Below are positions 17,680 to 26,079 of a stretch of 64,000 bases of DNA, one piece after another. Origin of the DNA: Desulfobulbaceae bacterium (lineage in GTDB: Bacteria > Desulfobacterota > Desulfobulbia > Desulfobulbales > SURF-16); contig PKTX01000058.1 of the NCBI GenBank assembly GCA_002868945.1, positions 1-64,000 on the forward strand. The letters run 5' to 3'. How positions within the stretch are numbered: position 1 is the stretch's first letter; each line of letters starts with the position of its first letter. Below the pieces are notes generated by a model, which was given only the letters and a program-made list of their open reading frames with translations, was not told the DNA's origin and did no database searches. A program made the position numbers and the translations under genes.

Positions 17680-18126
17680 ATGGCGCGAAAAAAAACAGAG
17701 GTAAAGCCGCTCCGCTCTGATTTGCCGATCTATCCCATTGGGGTGGCGGCAAAGCTGCTCGGTGTCCATCCTCGGACACTGCGGATTTACGAGGCAGAGG
17801 GCCTGGTCAAGCCGGCTCAGCACAGTGGTTCACGGCGCTTATATTCTCCCAATGATATCAAATGGATTGAATGTTTGCGGTCAATAATTCATGACCAGGG
17901 CATCTCTATTCCCGGGTTAAAGAAACTGTTGACCCTGGTTCCCTGTTGGGATGTGGCTGAATGCCCCAAGGAAGTCCATGAGTGCTGCCAAGCCAGGATC
18001 GATTGGGCTGTGCCAAGAACCTTGCACCGTGTCGGCGATGAAGAGGATCGCAAGCGGGCCAAGGCGCAGGACCAAAAAAAGGACGACAAGGCGGTGCCTG
18101 GAAAAAAGCAAGTATCACCTGGGTGA
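17680..18126 (+). CDS. MerR-family regulator with C-terminal cysteine motif (paralogue 1)
   Basis: This 148-residue protein has an N-terminal MerR winged helix (about 18-88; GVAAKLLGVHPRTLRIYEAEGL) and a short effector region with PCWDVAEC followed by E-C-C. A Lys/Asp-rich tail ends the protein. The paralogue at 26080 has PCWNVAEC and a further C in the same place, so the cysteines are probably functional, as metal, Fe-S or thiol redox ligands. The start has AAGGAGG 5-11 bases upstream. Location directly after the NrfD-like gene suggests control of that gene or of a shared regulon. Confidence 0.85.
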   Translation: MARKKTEVKPLRSDLPIYPIGVAAKLLGVHPRTLRIYEAEGLVKPAQHSGSRRLYSPNDIKWIECLRSIIHDQGISIPGLKKLLTLVPCWDVAECPKEVHECCQARIDWAVPRTLHRVGDEEDRKRAKAQDQKKDDKAVPGKKQVSPG

Positions 18127-18745
18127 TTTTCGGTGGTAGGCGGTCTTCCGACACGGCAGCCCAAAAAGCCTGCGGTTGATGCCGGAGCTGTTTCGTTCAG
18201 GTGAAATTTATAAATTTGATGGCTAAGCAGAAAAAACGTTGGCAGTGCAGTGTCAAAGCATGTGCCGCCAACGACTTTTGGCGACGCCATCACCGTTTTA
18301 CGAGTCCGTCAATCTTGACTTTCCGGGTTCTTTGCCGGCCTGCATTTTTGTCTTTTTTTATTTTTTGCAGCGATCGGAAGAGTGAGGGGAAGGTGCACGG
18401 CGTTAAGAGGAGCAAAAGATCCGCAGATTCGTGACTCTTTTTCTCCCAGTCTTGCTCCTTGCCTCGCACCGCAAGAAGATAAGGTGTTGCTGAACAACAT
18501 TATGACGCCATTGCGGCATGATGGGGCAGGTCGGAAAGCAAAGGTATAAAAAAAGAGGAGTACGCCGCCGGCGTACTCCTCTTTTTTTGTCTGATTATCA
18601 CTGGGTCGCGGCCATCACTCAAAGGAGTAGAGGGGGCAAGGCACAAAAGGGCAAGTGAGGAGTCAGGTATGCGGAGTGGTGCAAGAGAGTGCCTTCTAAT
18701 GGCTTGGGCCAACCGAGGCATCTGTAATTTCCTCCCTCACACTCT
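18127..18745. other. 620-bp gap between MerR paralogue 1 and the four-PAS activator
   Basis: The gap contains a 41-base bidirectional terminator (18548-18588) and a small AAATTTATAAATTT palindrome (around 18206). No gene was recognised. Confidence 0.5.
18548..18588. terminator. Strong bidirectional terminator
   Basis: Two perfect 19-base arms (AAAAAAAGAGGAGTACGCC and its complement) flank GCC. With A-run on one side and T-run on the other it works as a rho-independent terminator for both the MerR operon and the minus-strand activator gene. Confidence 0.9.
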
Positions 18746-21148
18746 TCACTGGTCGCTGGGGTCGTCCGGTGAGAGCTTGTACTTGCTTATCTTCCGGCGC
18801 AGGGTGTCCTTGGAGATCCCCAGTTCACGGCAGGTGGCCATCTTCTTCCACTTGTTTTTGGTGAGTGAGGCGGCAATGGCGGTCTTTTCGATCTCCTCAA
18901 GGGTCTGCGATATGCCGGCCAGGGGCAAGACGGCGGCGGCCGGTGTCTTGCGGTTGCTTGCCGGGGCAAAGGGCTCGGGCAGGTGATCCGGCTGGATAAG
19001 GCCGCCGGGGCAGAGGATAAAGGCGTATTCAATAATGTTTTCCAGTTCACGGATGTTGCCGGGAAAGTCATAGTGCATGAGGATGGAGAGGGCCTCCTCG
19101 GAGATGCCGACAATATCCTTGCCCTGCTGGGCGCCGAACTTTGAGATGAAATGTTCAATGAGGAGTGGAATGTCTTCCATCCTTTCCCGCAGGGGGGGCA
19201 ACTGAATCTTGACAACATTGAGGCGATAAAAGAGGTCCTCGCGAAAGGCGTCTTCCCTGACCAGGGCCTGCAGGTCGCGATTGGTGGCCGTGATAATGCG
19301 GACATCGGCTGTGACCGGTTCATTGGAACCGAGGGGTTCGTAAACCTTTTGCTGGAGAACCCTGAGGAGTTTTACCTGCAGGGAGGCCGGGATGTCGCCA
19401 ATCTCGTCAAGGAAGATGGTGCCGCCCTCGGCAGTGGCAAATCGCCCTTTTTTGTCTTTTTTGGCGTCGGTGAAGGCGCCGGCCTTGTAGCCGAAGAGCT
19501 CTGATTCGAGAAGGGTGTCGGGCAGGGCGCCGCAATTGACAATAACAAAGGGTTTTGTGCTGCGCGAGGAGGCATTGTAGATGGCCCGGGCCACCAACTC
19601 CTTGCCGGTACCGCTTTCGCCGAGAATCAGGACATTGCTGGGGCTGCGGGCAATCTCCGGCAATATGTCGAAGATGCGCTGCATGGCCGGGCTCTTCGAG
19701 ATGATCTCGTCGACTGTATAGCGCATGGTGAGCTGTCGGCGCAGGCTGTCGACCACCGAGAGGTCGCGGAAGGTCTCCACTCCGCCGAGAACATTGCCCT
19801 CATGATCAAGCAGGGGAGCGGCGCTGATGGAGATCGGCAGTCGGTTGCCTGAGCGTGTCTCAATGGTGATTGAACGGTTGGCAACGGGCTGGCCACTGTA
19901 CATGGATTGCGCAATGGCGCAGGATTTGCCGCAGATGGACGAGTGAAAAACATCGCTGCAGAACTTGCCGATGGCATCGTCACGGTGCCAGCCGGTCATC
20001 TGCTCGGCCGCTCGATTAAAGGAGGTGATCTGCCAGTTGCGGTCAACGGTGAAGACGCCGTCGGCAACCGAGTCGATGATCATGTCATTTTTGATGGTGG
20101 TGGTGATGTCGCGAAAGGTCTCGACCCCGCCGATTACCGTGCCTTCATGGTCAAGCAGGGGAGCGGCGCTGATGGAGATGGGAATGGTGTCGCCCTGCTT
20201 GCTTTTGATAAAGATGGAGCGGTCGACAATTTCCTGTCCCAGGGCGACGGCCTGGTTGAGGATGCAGCTGTCGCCGCAGACCGAAGAGTGAAAAATACCA
20301 CTGCAACGTTTGCCGACCACCTCTGCGCGACTCCAGCCGGTGATGGCCTCGGCCGCCCGGTTAAAGGAGGTAATCCGCCAATCCTTGTCCACGGTGAAGA
20401 CGCCGTCGGCCACGGAATCAAGGATGAGATCGTTCTTCATGGTGGCGGTGATGTCGCGGAAGGTCTCAACGCTGCCGATGCTATTGCCTTCGGGATCAAG
20501 CAGGGGGGCGGCGGTGATGGAGACAGGTATTTTATGACCCTTTTTGGTGCTGATGGTCAGGATCTGGTCAAGAATGGTTTTTTTGTCTTGGGTGGAGGCG
20601 GTGGGCCCTTCCTGGTCGCCGCACATGCCGGGAGGGAAGATGTCTCGACATCGACGTCCCAGGGCCTCGCGCCGCGTCCAGCCGGTAATGGCCTCGGCCG
20701 CCTTGTTGAAGGAGGTGATATGCCAGTCGCGATCCACGGTGAAAACGCCCTCGGCAACGGAATTCATGGCCAGGTCATTGGTGTGGCTGGTCTCGTGGAT
20801 CTCTCTGAGGGTGATGACAGCCCCGTTTATATGACCGTCTTTGTCTGGCAGGGGGATGGCCGAGATCATAACCGCGGTGGAGTCGCCCGTATCCGGATTG
20901 TCAATGACCATCCGAAAGTTTGTCATGGCACGGCCGGAGGCGAGCGGCCCGTAGAGGCTGCACAACTTGGTGAAGCGTTCATAGGGGCTGAACGCCTCCT
21001 GGCAATTCTTGCCGAGCATCTCTTCTTTGCTGAGGCCGAGGAGTTTTTCGGCATTTCGATTAAAGGAGGTGATTTCCCAGTTGCTGTTTACGGTGAAAAT
21101 CGCATCGGCAATCTTGGATGGGGCTGTCTGAACGGCGCTGTTATCCAT
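18746..21148 (-). CDS. Sigma-54-dependent activator with four tandem PAS domains
   Basis: The 800-residue protein has no receiver domain. Four PAS modules (about 10-115, 122-235, 238-350, 355-465) are followed by a sigma-54 AAA+ domain (about 475-705; [22 protein letters not shown]) and a Fis-type HTH (about 755-795). PAS 2-4 are near-repeats of one another ([21 protein letters not shown]), pointing to internal duplication. Each PAS carries a cysteine ([28 protein letters not shown]), which suggests redox or metal sensing. GAFTDA is a natural variant of GAFTGA. It is flanked by the redox modules and is the likely activator of one or more sigma-54 promoters here; this is inference. Confidence 0.92.
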   Translation of the reverse strand: MDNSAVQTAPSKIADAIFTVNSNWEITSFNRNAEKLLGLSKEEMLGKNCQEAFSPYERFTKLCSLYGPLASGRAMTNFRMVIDNPDTGDSTAVMISAIPLPDKDGHINGAVITLREIHETSHTNDLAMNSVAEGVFTVDRDWHITSFNKAAEAITGWTRREALGRRCRDIFPPGMCGDQEGPTASTQDKKTILDQILTISTKKGHKIPVSITAAPLLDPEGNSIGSVETFRDITATMKNDLILDSVADGVFTVDKDWRITSFNRAAEAITGWSRAEVVGKRCSGIFHSSVCGDSCILNQAVALGQEIVDRSIFIKSKQGDTIPISISAAPLLDHEGTVIGGVETFRDITTTIKNDMIIDSVADGVFTVDRNWQITSFNRAAEQMTGWHRDDAIGKFCSDVFHSSICGKSCAIAQSMYSGQPVANRSITIETRSGNRLPISISAAPLLDHEGNVLGGVETFRDLSVVDSLRRQLTMRYTVDEIISKSPAMQRIFDILPEIARSPSNVLILGESGTGKELVARAIYNASSRSTKPFVIVNCGALPDTLLESELFGYKAGAFTDAKKDKKGRFATAEGGTIFLDEIGDIPASLQVKLLRVLQQKVYEPLGSNEPVTADVRIITATNRDLQALVREDAFREDLFYRLNVVKIQLPPLRERMEDIPLLIEHFISKFGAQQGKDIVGISEEALSILMHYDFPGNIRELENIIEYAFILCPGGLIQPDHLPEPFAPASNRKTPAAAVLPLAGISQTLEEIEKTAIAASLTKNKWKKMATCRELGISKDTLRRKISKYKLSPDDPSDQ

Positions 21149-21331
21149 GCGTTTAGGGGAACTTCAGTTAGGGGACGTGCTGTGACAATAGAAAAAGACA
21201 CGAGCAAGGGAAGTGGGCGTTGTGCAGGTTGGCAATTGTTGGGGGAGGTGCCTCGCCTGTGTGCCCATAATAGTCTGCCGGGCGTGGCTGGTCAACGATC
21301 TTTCCCGGCAAGGAGAGGTGGCAAACGCGGA

Positions 21332-21694
21332 TCAGGGCAGGTTGGTAAATGGCGAGTGTTGTTCCTTTTGCCGGGCGATATATTCTTGCAGTTGCTGCTG
21401 TTGTTCGCGGTTGAGGTCGCTGAAGAGCAGCATGTGTCTACTGTGGGGGGTGCTGTCAGGGGCCTCATGTGCCGGCGGCGTCAGGGCGCATGGGATCTCT
21501 TTGATGTGCAGTGTTGCGTTGTCAAGCAGCAGGTCGACTTTAAAGGCCCCTTGGGGCCAACTCCTGCCGGTCAGCTTGAGGAAGGAGAGGCCCTTCATGC
21601 TGATGTCGATTATTTCGCCGGCACCGTCAGGATAATAGAGCAGTGATTGGTCGTTAAGCTGGACGCTATCCTTGTCTTGAGTGGCGGAATTCAT
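21332..21694 (-). CDS. PilZ-domain protein
   Basis: The protein has about 120 residues, with a PilZ-like core containing DISMKGL (the D/N-x-S-x-x-G motif) and a C-terminal helix rich in Gln (REQQQQLQEYI). The N-terminal RxxxR arginine motif of c-di-GMP binders is not visible, so ligand binding is uncertain. The start is ambiguous: ATG at 21694 has GGAG nine bases upstream, while ATGs at 21733 and 21724 lie just after AGGAG. It lies upstream of the four-PAS activator on the same strand, with about 180 bp between. Confidence 0.65.
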   Translation of the reverse strand: MNSATQDKDSVQLNDQSLLYYPDGAGEIIDISMKGLSFLKLTGRSWPQGAFKVDLLLDNATLHIKEIPCALTPPAHEAPDSTPHSRHMLLFSDLNREQQQQLQEYIARQKEQHSPFTNLP

Positions 21695-21893
21695 GGGGCA
21701 GCTCTCCTTGACCCAAAAGGTCATTGTCGACATTTCTCCTTTTTTACCATATAAGTGGCGGGACGCAAAGGTCAAAAAAAGTGGGGGTGGTCGGCAGGGC
21801 ACCACGTTTTTTCATGAAAATGCCCGGTGGTATCGTCCAGCGGAGAAATAAGTTATTTCCGCATGTTGGCCGCCTTTCAGCGACAGATTATTC

Positions 21894-21922
21894 TTGACAC
21901 TGCCGCGTTTTCATGCTTGCAT
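21894..21922 (+). promoter_or_regulatory. Possible sigma-70-type promoter
   Basis: TTGACA (21894-21899) is followed after 17 bases by TTGCAT (21917-21922), a weak -10. It points toward the Fe-S protein gene at 22303, and a palindrome follows at once. Confidence 0.35.
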
Positions 21923-21930
21923 GCATGGCG

Positions 21931-21952
21931 CAAACTACACTTGTGTAGTTTG
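21931..21952. promoter_or_regulatory. Operator-like palindrome
   Basis: CAAACTACAC-TT-GTGTAGTTTG has perfect 10-base arms with a 2-base spacer. It is placed just downstream of a possible promoter, consistent with a repressor or MerR-type site. A GGCGCA half-site overlaps its left edge. Confidence 0.55.
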
Positions 21953-22070
21953 TAGATTGTTACAGGTGAATTTTTTATCTGGAGAACAGATGCGGTACCG
22001 AGCCGGGCCGCCTGTTTAGACAGGCACTGCCGGTACCTTATTATTGTGGTGAAAACCACGCCTTATATAC

Positions 22071-22211
22071 AGGCCATCTTGAATAACTGCTATTTTCCCC
22101 GGTTTTTTCGTTGCCACGAAAATAAAAATCCTCACATATAGTCGATATGCTGCGGGTTTTTATTTTCCATGCTTCTCAAACTCGAACAAAATATCTAATT
22201 CAAGATACCCT
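22071..22211. repeat. MITE-like palindromic element, family 2 (copy 1)
   Basis: Left end AGGCCATCTTGAATAA and right end (reverse complement) AGGGTATCTTGAATTA bound a 141-bp non-coding segment. Related ends occur at 32267-32290, 35316-35420, 36013-36208 and 59093-59127. It lies between the candidate promoter at 21.9 kb and the Fe-S gene at 22303. Confidence 0.65.
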
Positions 22212-22302
22212 ACAATTATACATTATCTTGTCTCGGTTGCGGCGGGCTCATGTGGTCCAGAGACGGATAAACTTGAAGCTATCTTACCTAAGGGAGTAAC
22301 CA

Positions 22303-23061
22303 ATGAAAGTTAAAGATCTGGAAAAGCTCGAGAATGAGGGGGTTGAAAACCTGCCTTCGGAAGAGCGTCGTCGTTTCCTGCAATTCGGCCTGTCCGTTAC
22401 CGGTGTTTTTCTGGGCGGCAGTGTCCTGTCTCTGACCTCTGCGCGTAATGCCCGGGGTGCCTTGGGCGGCATGAGCCCTGCCACCAAGTTTCCCTATAGC
22501 CCCCATTATACCATGGTGATGCGCCAGAACCATTGTATAGATTGCGAGCGCTGCAAAGAGGCGTGCAAGAATACCAACCATGTGCCGGCCTACGGGTACC
22601 GCACCACCATCCTTGAGCAGCAGCGGCCCACCGGTCCGGACAGCACGGAGCGTATTTTTATGCCTGTTCTCTGTAACCATTGCAATCGGCCGCCCTGTGT
22701 GCGGGTCTGCCCCACCACGGCCACCTTCAAGGACAAGGTGACCGGCATTGTCATGATGGACTATAAACGCTGCATTGGCTGTAAGACCTGTATGGCCGCC
22801 TGTCCCTATAATGCCCGCTATTTTAAAGAGGAAAACAGGGCTGTTGACAAGTGTAACTTCTGTTATGACACCAAACTCAAGGAGTCTGGCGGCAAGATCA
22901 CGGCCTGTAGTGAGGCCTGTCCGGCCAATGTCCGTGTCTTTGGCGACCTTACCGATAGCAACAGCGCGGCCTATAGGTTGATCCACGCGCCGGAGAAGGT
23001 TGTCTGGGTTCTCCGCCCCGAAACAGGCGCTCTTCCCAATGTTTTCTACATGAACGATTAA
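22303..23061 (+). CDS. Tat-exported 4x[4Fe-4S] ferredoxin-like protein (NrfC/DsrO-like)
   Basis: The 252-residue protein has a Tat signal with twin arginines (RRRFLQFG, about 23-30) and four Cys clusters: CIDCERCKEAC, CNHCNRPPCVRVC, CIGCKTCMAAC and CNFCYDT...CSEAC. Unlike the protein at 8700 it has no C-terminal membrane anchor. Family members pass electrons between NrfD-type subunits and periplasmic partners. The next gene encodes a triheme cytochrome, and NrfD-like genes lie 5 kb upstream and 1.7 kb downstream on the same strand, so it may serve either. AAGGGAG supports the start. Confidence 0.88.
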   Translation: MKVKDLEKLENEGVENLPSEERRRFLQFGLSVTGVFLGGSVLSLTSARNARGALGGMSPATKFPYSPHYTMVMRQNHCIDCERCKEACKNTNHVPAYGYRTTILEQQRPTGPDSTERIFMPVLCNHCNRPPCVRVCPTTATFKDKVTGIVMMDYKRCIGCKTCMAACPYNARYFKEENRAVDKCNFCYDTKLKESGGKITACSEACPANVRVFGDLTDSNSAAYRLIHAPEKVVWVLRPETGALPNVFYMND

Positions 23062-23189
23062 TTTGTTCCGCTCCTGAAAGGGAAGGGCAAGTGGCTGGTC
23101 AAGAGGATGGGTCAGTCGAAAAACGGTTGGATTATATCCGGCAGGAACTCTCCGGGGTAAGACCTGCTGAAACATAGATGAGGAATGCA

Positions 23190-23612
23190 ATGAAATTAAA
23201 AGACAAAAGCCCTTTGAGCTTATTGACTGTTATGGTGTGTGGCGCCCTGTTGTGCTGTACCGCTGGTCAGGCTGTTGGTGAAGAGTATGATGAGGATATC
23301 TATGGTCCGGAAGCGCCTATTATTTTTGTGAAACCGGTGAAGGCCGTCGAATTTTCACACAAGGTGCATACCATGGAGGCTGGCCTTGATTGTGACAGCT
23401 GCCATGACGATCTTTTTGAAATGGAAGCAGGTTTGGCTGAGCAGAATGATGATTTTACCATGGAATCACTCTATGCCGGTCAATACTGCGGCGCCTGCCA
23501 TGATGGCGATATGGCCTTTGCCTCCAATAAACGCTGTACGGCCTGCCATATTGGTGTCAAGGGTTTTGAACGTCTCCACAGTGACGGCGGCAGCACAGAC
23601 TCCGGTCATTAA
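23190..23612 (+). CDS. Periplasmic triheme c7-type cytochrome
   Basis: This 140-residue protein has a Sec signal (about 1-30) and three CXXCH motifs at residues 68-72, 100-104 and 116-120. The pattern F-S-H-x-x-H before the first heme, CHDDLF, and YCGACHDGDMAF...CTACH is that of the c7-type triheme domain found in periplasmic electron carriers of metal- and sulfur-respiring bacteria. The ATG at 23190 follows GAGG; the ATG at 23178 overlaps that site. It probably forms an operon with the Fe-S gene 128 bases upstream. Confidence 0.88.
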   Translation: MKLKDKSPLSLLTVMVCGALLCCTAGQAVGEEYDEDIYGPEAPIIFVKPVKAVEFSHKVHTMEAGLDCDSCHDDLFEMEAGLAEQNDDFTMESLYAGQYCGACHDGDMAFASNKRCTACHIGVKGFERLHSDGGSTDSGH

Positions 23613-23983
23613 TGAGCTGCGCCCTTTGTTTTCTCGTCGGAGGGAGGCAGTGGATGTTTTTTTAGTCCCGCCTCCCTCCGTCCCCTTCTCTGTCCTGCCC
23701 CTTCTCGGCAGACTCTTCCGCCCCCCGCGCCAGGCCGTGCCTTGATCGGCCAACAAACCCTTTTGGCATTAAAAAGGTGTATCTCCTCTGTAAGGTATTC
23801 CTGTAGATCGAATGGTCAGGGGAAGCCGCCATACTTGCCAACGCCCGTTTGCAACTCAGCCCCTTTCTCTCCTGGACACCATAGTGCCCCCTTCTGAGGT
23901 TTTCTCCTCAGGGATCCCCTCTCTTTTCAGGCCCTGGACCGCTTTTGCCACATAGTTGTCGGCATGGTCGAGCTGTTTTTTTT

Positions 23984-23998
23984 GGCGCATATTGCGCC
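23984..23998. promoter_or_regulatory. Palindromic site GGCGCA-N3-TGCGCC (candidate activator site)
   Basis: GGCGCATATTGCGCC is a palindrome with 6-base arms, 7-base if flanking T/A is counted. It matches the motif at 24157-24171 and 15466-15480 and lies about 320 bp upstream of a sigma-54 promoter. Confidence 0.5.
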
Positions 23999-24156
23999 AT
24001 ATTCTTGGTATCCGTATTGTATGTCCTTGTTTTGTCGTCTTTTTTTCTGGTGGTGCAACAAGGGTGTGGCGTAGTCTTTTCGGCGATTATGGCACGTTTG
24101 GTCGGGATTTATGCCACAAAGTTGGCGTATTCTGCGCAACACTCATGTGGGAGTGC

Positions 24157-24171
24157 GACGCAATTTGCGCC
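24157..24171. promoter_or_regulatory. Candidate regulator site GACGCA-N2-TTGCGCC (second)
   Basis: GACGCAATTTGCGCC lies about 150 bp upstream of the sigma-54 promoter at 24305, a normal distance for an enhancer-binding site. It matches the site at 15466-15480 at 13 of 15 bases. Confidence 0.5.
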
Positions 24172-24304
24172 ATGCTTTGTAAATTATATGGAAATGCAAA
24201 GTGCCAAAAGAACCTATAAAGAAATATTTGTATAGGTTTCTTTCAACGGTAGTATGGGGGGTTATGCATTTTGGCCTGCCGGGGATGGTTGGGCGAGGCC
24301 TGTT

Positions 24305-24322
24305 TTGGCATACCAGTTGCTA
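24305..24322 (+). promoter_or_regulatory. Sigma-54 promoter of the second small-protein/NrfD operon
   Basis: TTGGCATACCAGTTGCTA has GG (24307-24308) and GC (24319-24320) with a 10-base spacer and very good -24 (TTGGCA) and -12 (TTGCT) elements. The predicted start is near 24332, giving a leader of about 110 bases before the small ORF at 24441. Confidence 0.78.
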
Positions 24323-24360
24323 TGTAACTAACTAACCAAAACGAACAGGTAAAAACCTGA

Positions 24361-24422
24361 AACGAGAAATGCCCATCCTTCCAGAATGGGCCTTGAGATT
24401 TCCTACCACTTAAATCTCAAGT
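24361..24422 (+). promoter_or_regulatory. Structured leader with two hairpins
   Basis: Between the sigma-54 promoter and the small ORF, GCCCAT...ATGGGC forms one hairpin and CTTGAGATTT-N10-AAATCTCAAG forms another with perfect 10-base arms. No T-run follows, so they are not terminators. They could affect stability or translation of the mRNA; no known riboswitch class was recognised. Confidence 0.45.
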
Positions 24423-24440
24423 GAAAACAGGAGGCCGGAC

Positions 24441-24674
24441 ATGAGTGCCTTAATTCAGCTGCTCAGCAAAAACCAGACAATACGCGGAAAGGCGCATTGG
24501 CTTGCTCTCCTTGGCAAGCGTTTTGCGCACCTCAGCGAGGCTTTTTGGTTTACAACCTCACTGGTTTTGTTTTTGGTCCTCGGTCCTTTTTCCGCCATTG
24601 TCGCCTTGATCGGTCTTGGCTCATTGGCAACAAAGGGGCGGACGCAACATTTGCAGGGTCCGGCCAAGGTCTGA
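24441..24674 (+). CDS. Small membrane protein (77 aa) heading the second NrfD/MerR mini-operon
   Basis: An AGGAGG site 8-13 bases upstream supports this start. The protein is basic at the N-terminus and has one or two hydrophobic segments (about 34-64, FWFTTSLVLFLVLGPFSAIVALIGLG). It is not obviously homologous to the 41-residue protein at 16179 but holds the same operon position. Its function is unknown; an accessory subunit of the NrfD complex is plausible. Confidence 0.7.
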   Translation: MSALIQLLSKNQTIRGKAHWLALLGKRFAHLSEAFWFTTSLVLFLVLGPFSAIVALIGLGSLATKGRTQHLQGPAKV

Positions 24675-24796
24675 TGCTCTTTGGGGTGCTCCATGGCCCG
24701 GGTGGCGGCCCGGCCAGGATTCCCCGAGAGATACAAACAATGTAGCCTGGCGGCTACCGAAATAAGTTGTCTATATAATTTACAGGAGGAATGAAA

Positions 24797-25981
24797 ATGG
24801 CTAACGGATTTTCACTAGCCGCAGTCGCGGAACCAAAGGTGGCTACACCTAGAATCAACATGGTGACAGGCCTTTTTGCCTTGATGGCCTTTGCCGGCAT
24901 TGCTGCCGGGCTCTATGCCTTTTATGCAGGCCATCATCACATGTACAACAATACGCGGGAAATGCCGTGGGGTATTTTGATTTCCTCATATGCGTTTTTT
25001 GCCATTACCTCAACCGGTCTCTGCCTGTTGGCGGCCATCAGCCATATCTTCGGCGGTAATAAATTGGCCCCCCTGGCCAATCGCATGGTCTGGCTGTCCA
25101 TCATTACCATCATCGGTGCCTTCACCATCATCGGTGTCGAGATAGAGAATCCCCATCGGATGCTCATCTATAATATGTTAAGCCCCAACCTGACATCCAA
25201 CATCTGGTGGATGGGTACCCTGTACGGCATGGCGGTTGGTTTCATGCTGCTGGAGTTCTATCTTATCCTCAATAAGAAGTATAAGATCGCCGTGACCTTA
25301 GGTGTGCTTGGTGCTCTTGCCGAGGTTGCCGCCAACACAAATCTTGGTGCGGTTTTTGCCACCCTCTCCGCCCATCCGTTCTGGTACGGCTCTCAGCTGC
25401 CTGTTTACTTTCTCAGCTGCGCCTTCATGTCCGGTGCTGCTGCGGCCATCCTCTTTACCAACATGGCCTACAAGATCCGTAGTCGTGAAATTGATGAGAC
25501 CACCATGGCCGGCATGCAGTCCGCCGGTAAGGTTCTCATTCTTACCCTCTTTCTGGTCTCTGTTGCCACGGCCTGGAGGTTTATCTCCTTCTTTGTGGGC
25601 GGGGCAGAAGGTGGACGCCTTGCCGCCATGGCCCTGACCTCAGGACCCCTTTCCTTCAACTTCTGGGTTTTTGAGATTCTCATCGGTCTGGCCTTTCCTC
25701 TTGGTCTGCTTGCCATGACCAAGCTGAAGAGTGCGCCTGCCATGACCTTGGCCGCTTTTATGACCCTGGTCGGCCAGTTCTTTGCCCGCTATGACCTGGT
25801 GGTTGGTGGCCAGTTGGTTCCCCACTTCTCCGGTTGGGACAATCTGCCCACCTACTTCAGCTACATCCCCTCCGTATCCGAGATGATGGTTACCTTTGGC
25901 GGTATAGGTGTGGTTGGCGCCACCTTCTTACTGGGAGAGCGCTTCTTCGGTCGCGCCTTTGACGACCATGGCTCTCACTAA
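24797..25981 (+). CDS. NrfD-like integral membrane protein (paralogue 2)
   Basis: This 394-residue protein has about ten membrane helices and is a close relative of the protein at 16398 (NTREMPWG, STGLCL, NLTSNIWWMGTLYG, NLGAVF, RYDLVV). The ATG at 24797 is favoured over 24791 because AGGAGGA ends directly at 24790. It is predicted to exchange electrons with menaquinone. It lies downstream of a sigma-54 promoter and a small membrane protein gene and is followed 98 bases later by a MerR gene. The Fe-S and triheme cytochrome genes at 22303-23612 may supply its periplasmic partners. Confidence 0.87.
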   Translation: MANGFSLAAVAEPKVATPRINMVTGLFALMAFAGIAAGLYAFYAGHHHMYNNTREMPWGILISSYAFFAITSTGLCLLAAISHIFGGNKLAPLANRMVWLSIITIIGAFTIIGVEIENPHRMLIYNMLSPNLTSNIWWMGTLYGMAVGFMLLEFYLILNKKYKIAVTLGVLGALAEVAANTNLGAVFATLSAHPFWYGSQLPVYFLSCAFMSGAAAAILFTNMAYKIRSREIDETTMAGMQSAGKVLILTLFLVSVATAWRFISFFVGGAEGGRLAAMALTSGPLSFNFWVFEILIGLAFPLGLLAMTKLKSAPAMTLAAFMTLVGQFFARYDLVVGGQLVPHFSGWDNLPTYFSYIPSVSEMMVTFGGIGVVGATFLLGERFFGRAFDDHGSH

Positions 25982-26079
25982 GAAGAGGCCTGTGCGGCGA
26001 TTATAAGCCATTATGATGGCGCAGGGTCTGCCTCTCGGCAGACTCTGCGCCTCCCCCTAAATCCCACAAGGAAGACATC

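Larger units (their letters stand above)
23613..24304. other. 700-bp control region with candidate activator sites
   Basis: No real gene was found; overlapping 87- to 96-codon frames around 23945-24235 lack ribosome binding sites. The region has TGGCGCA-TAT-TGCGCCA (23983-23999) and GACGCAATTTGCGCC (24157-24171) upstream of the sigma-54 promoter at 24305. A block of C/T-rich sequence fills 23640-23760. Confidence 0.5.

Noticed and set aside
19907-21646. Long 579-codon plus-strand frame opposite the four-PAS activator
   Set aside because: It is the antisense shadow of a GC-rich gene; the minus strand encodes clear PAS, AAA+ and Fis domains.
23945-24235. Overlapping 87- and 96-codon ORFs in the control region
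   Set aside because: Neither has a ribosome binding site; the region carries palindromic sites and leads to a sigma-54 promoter.
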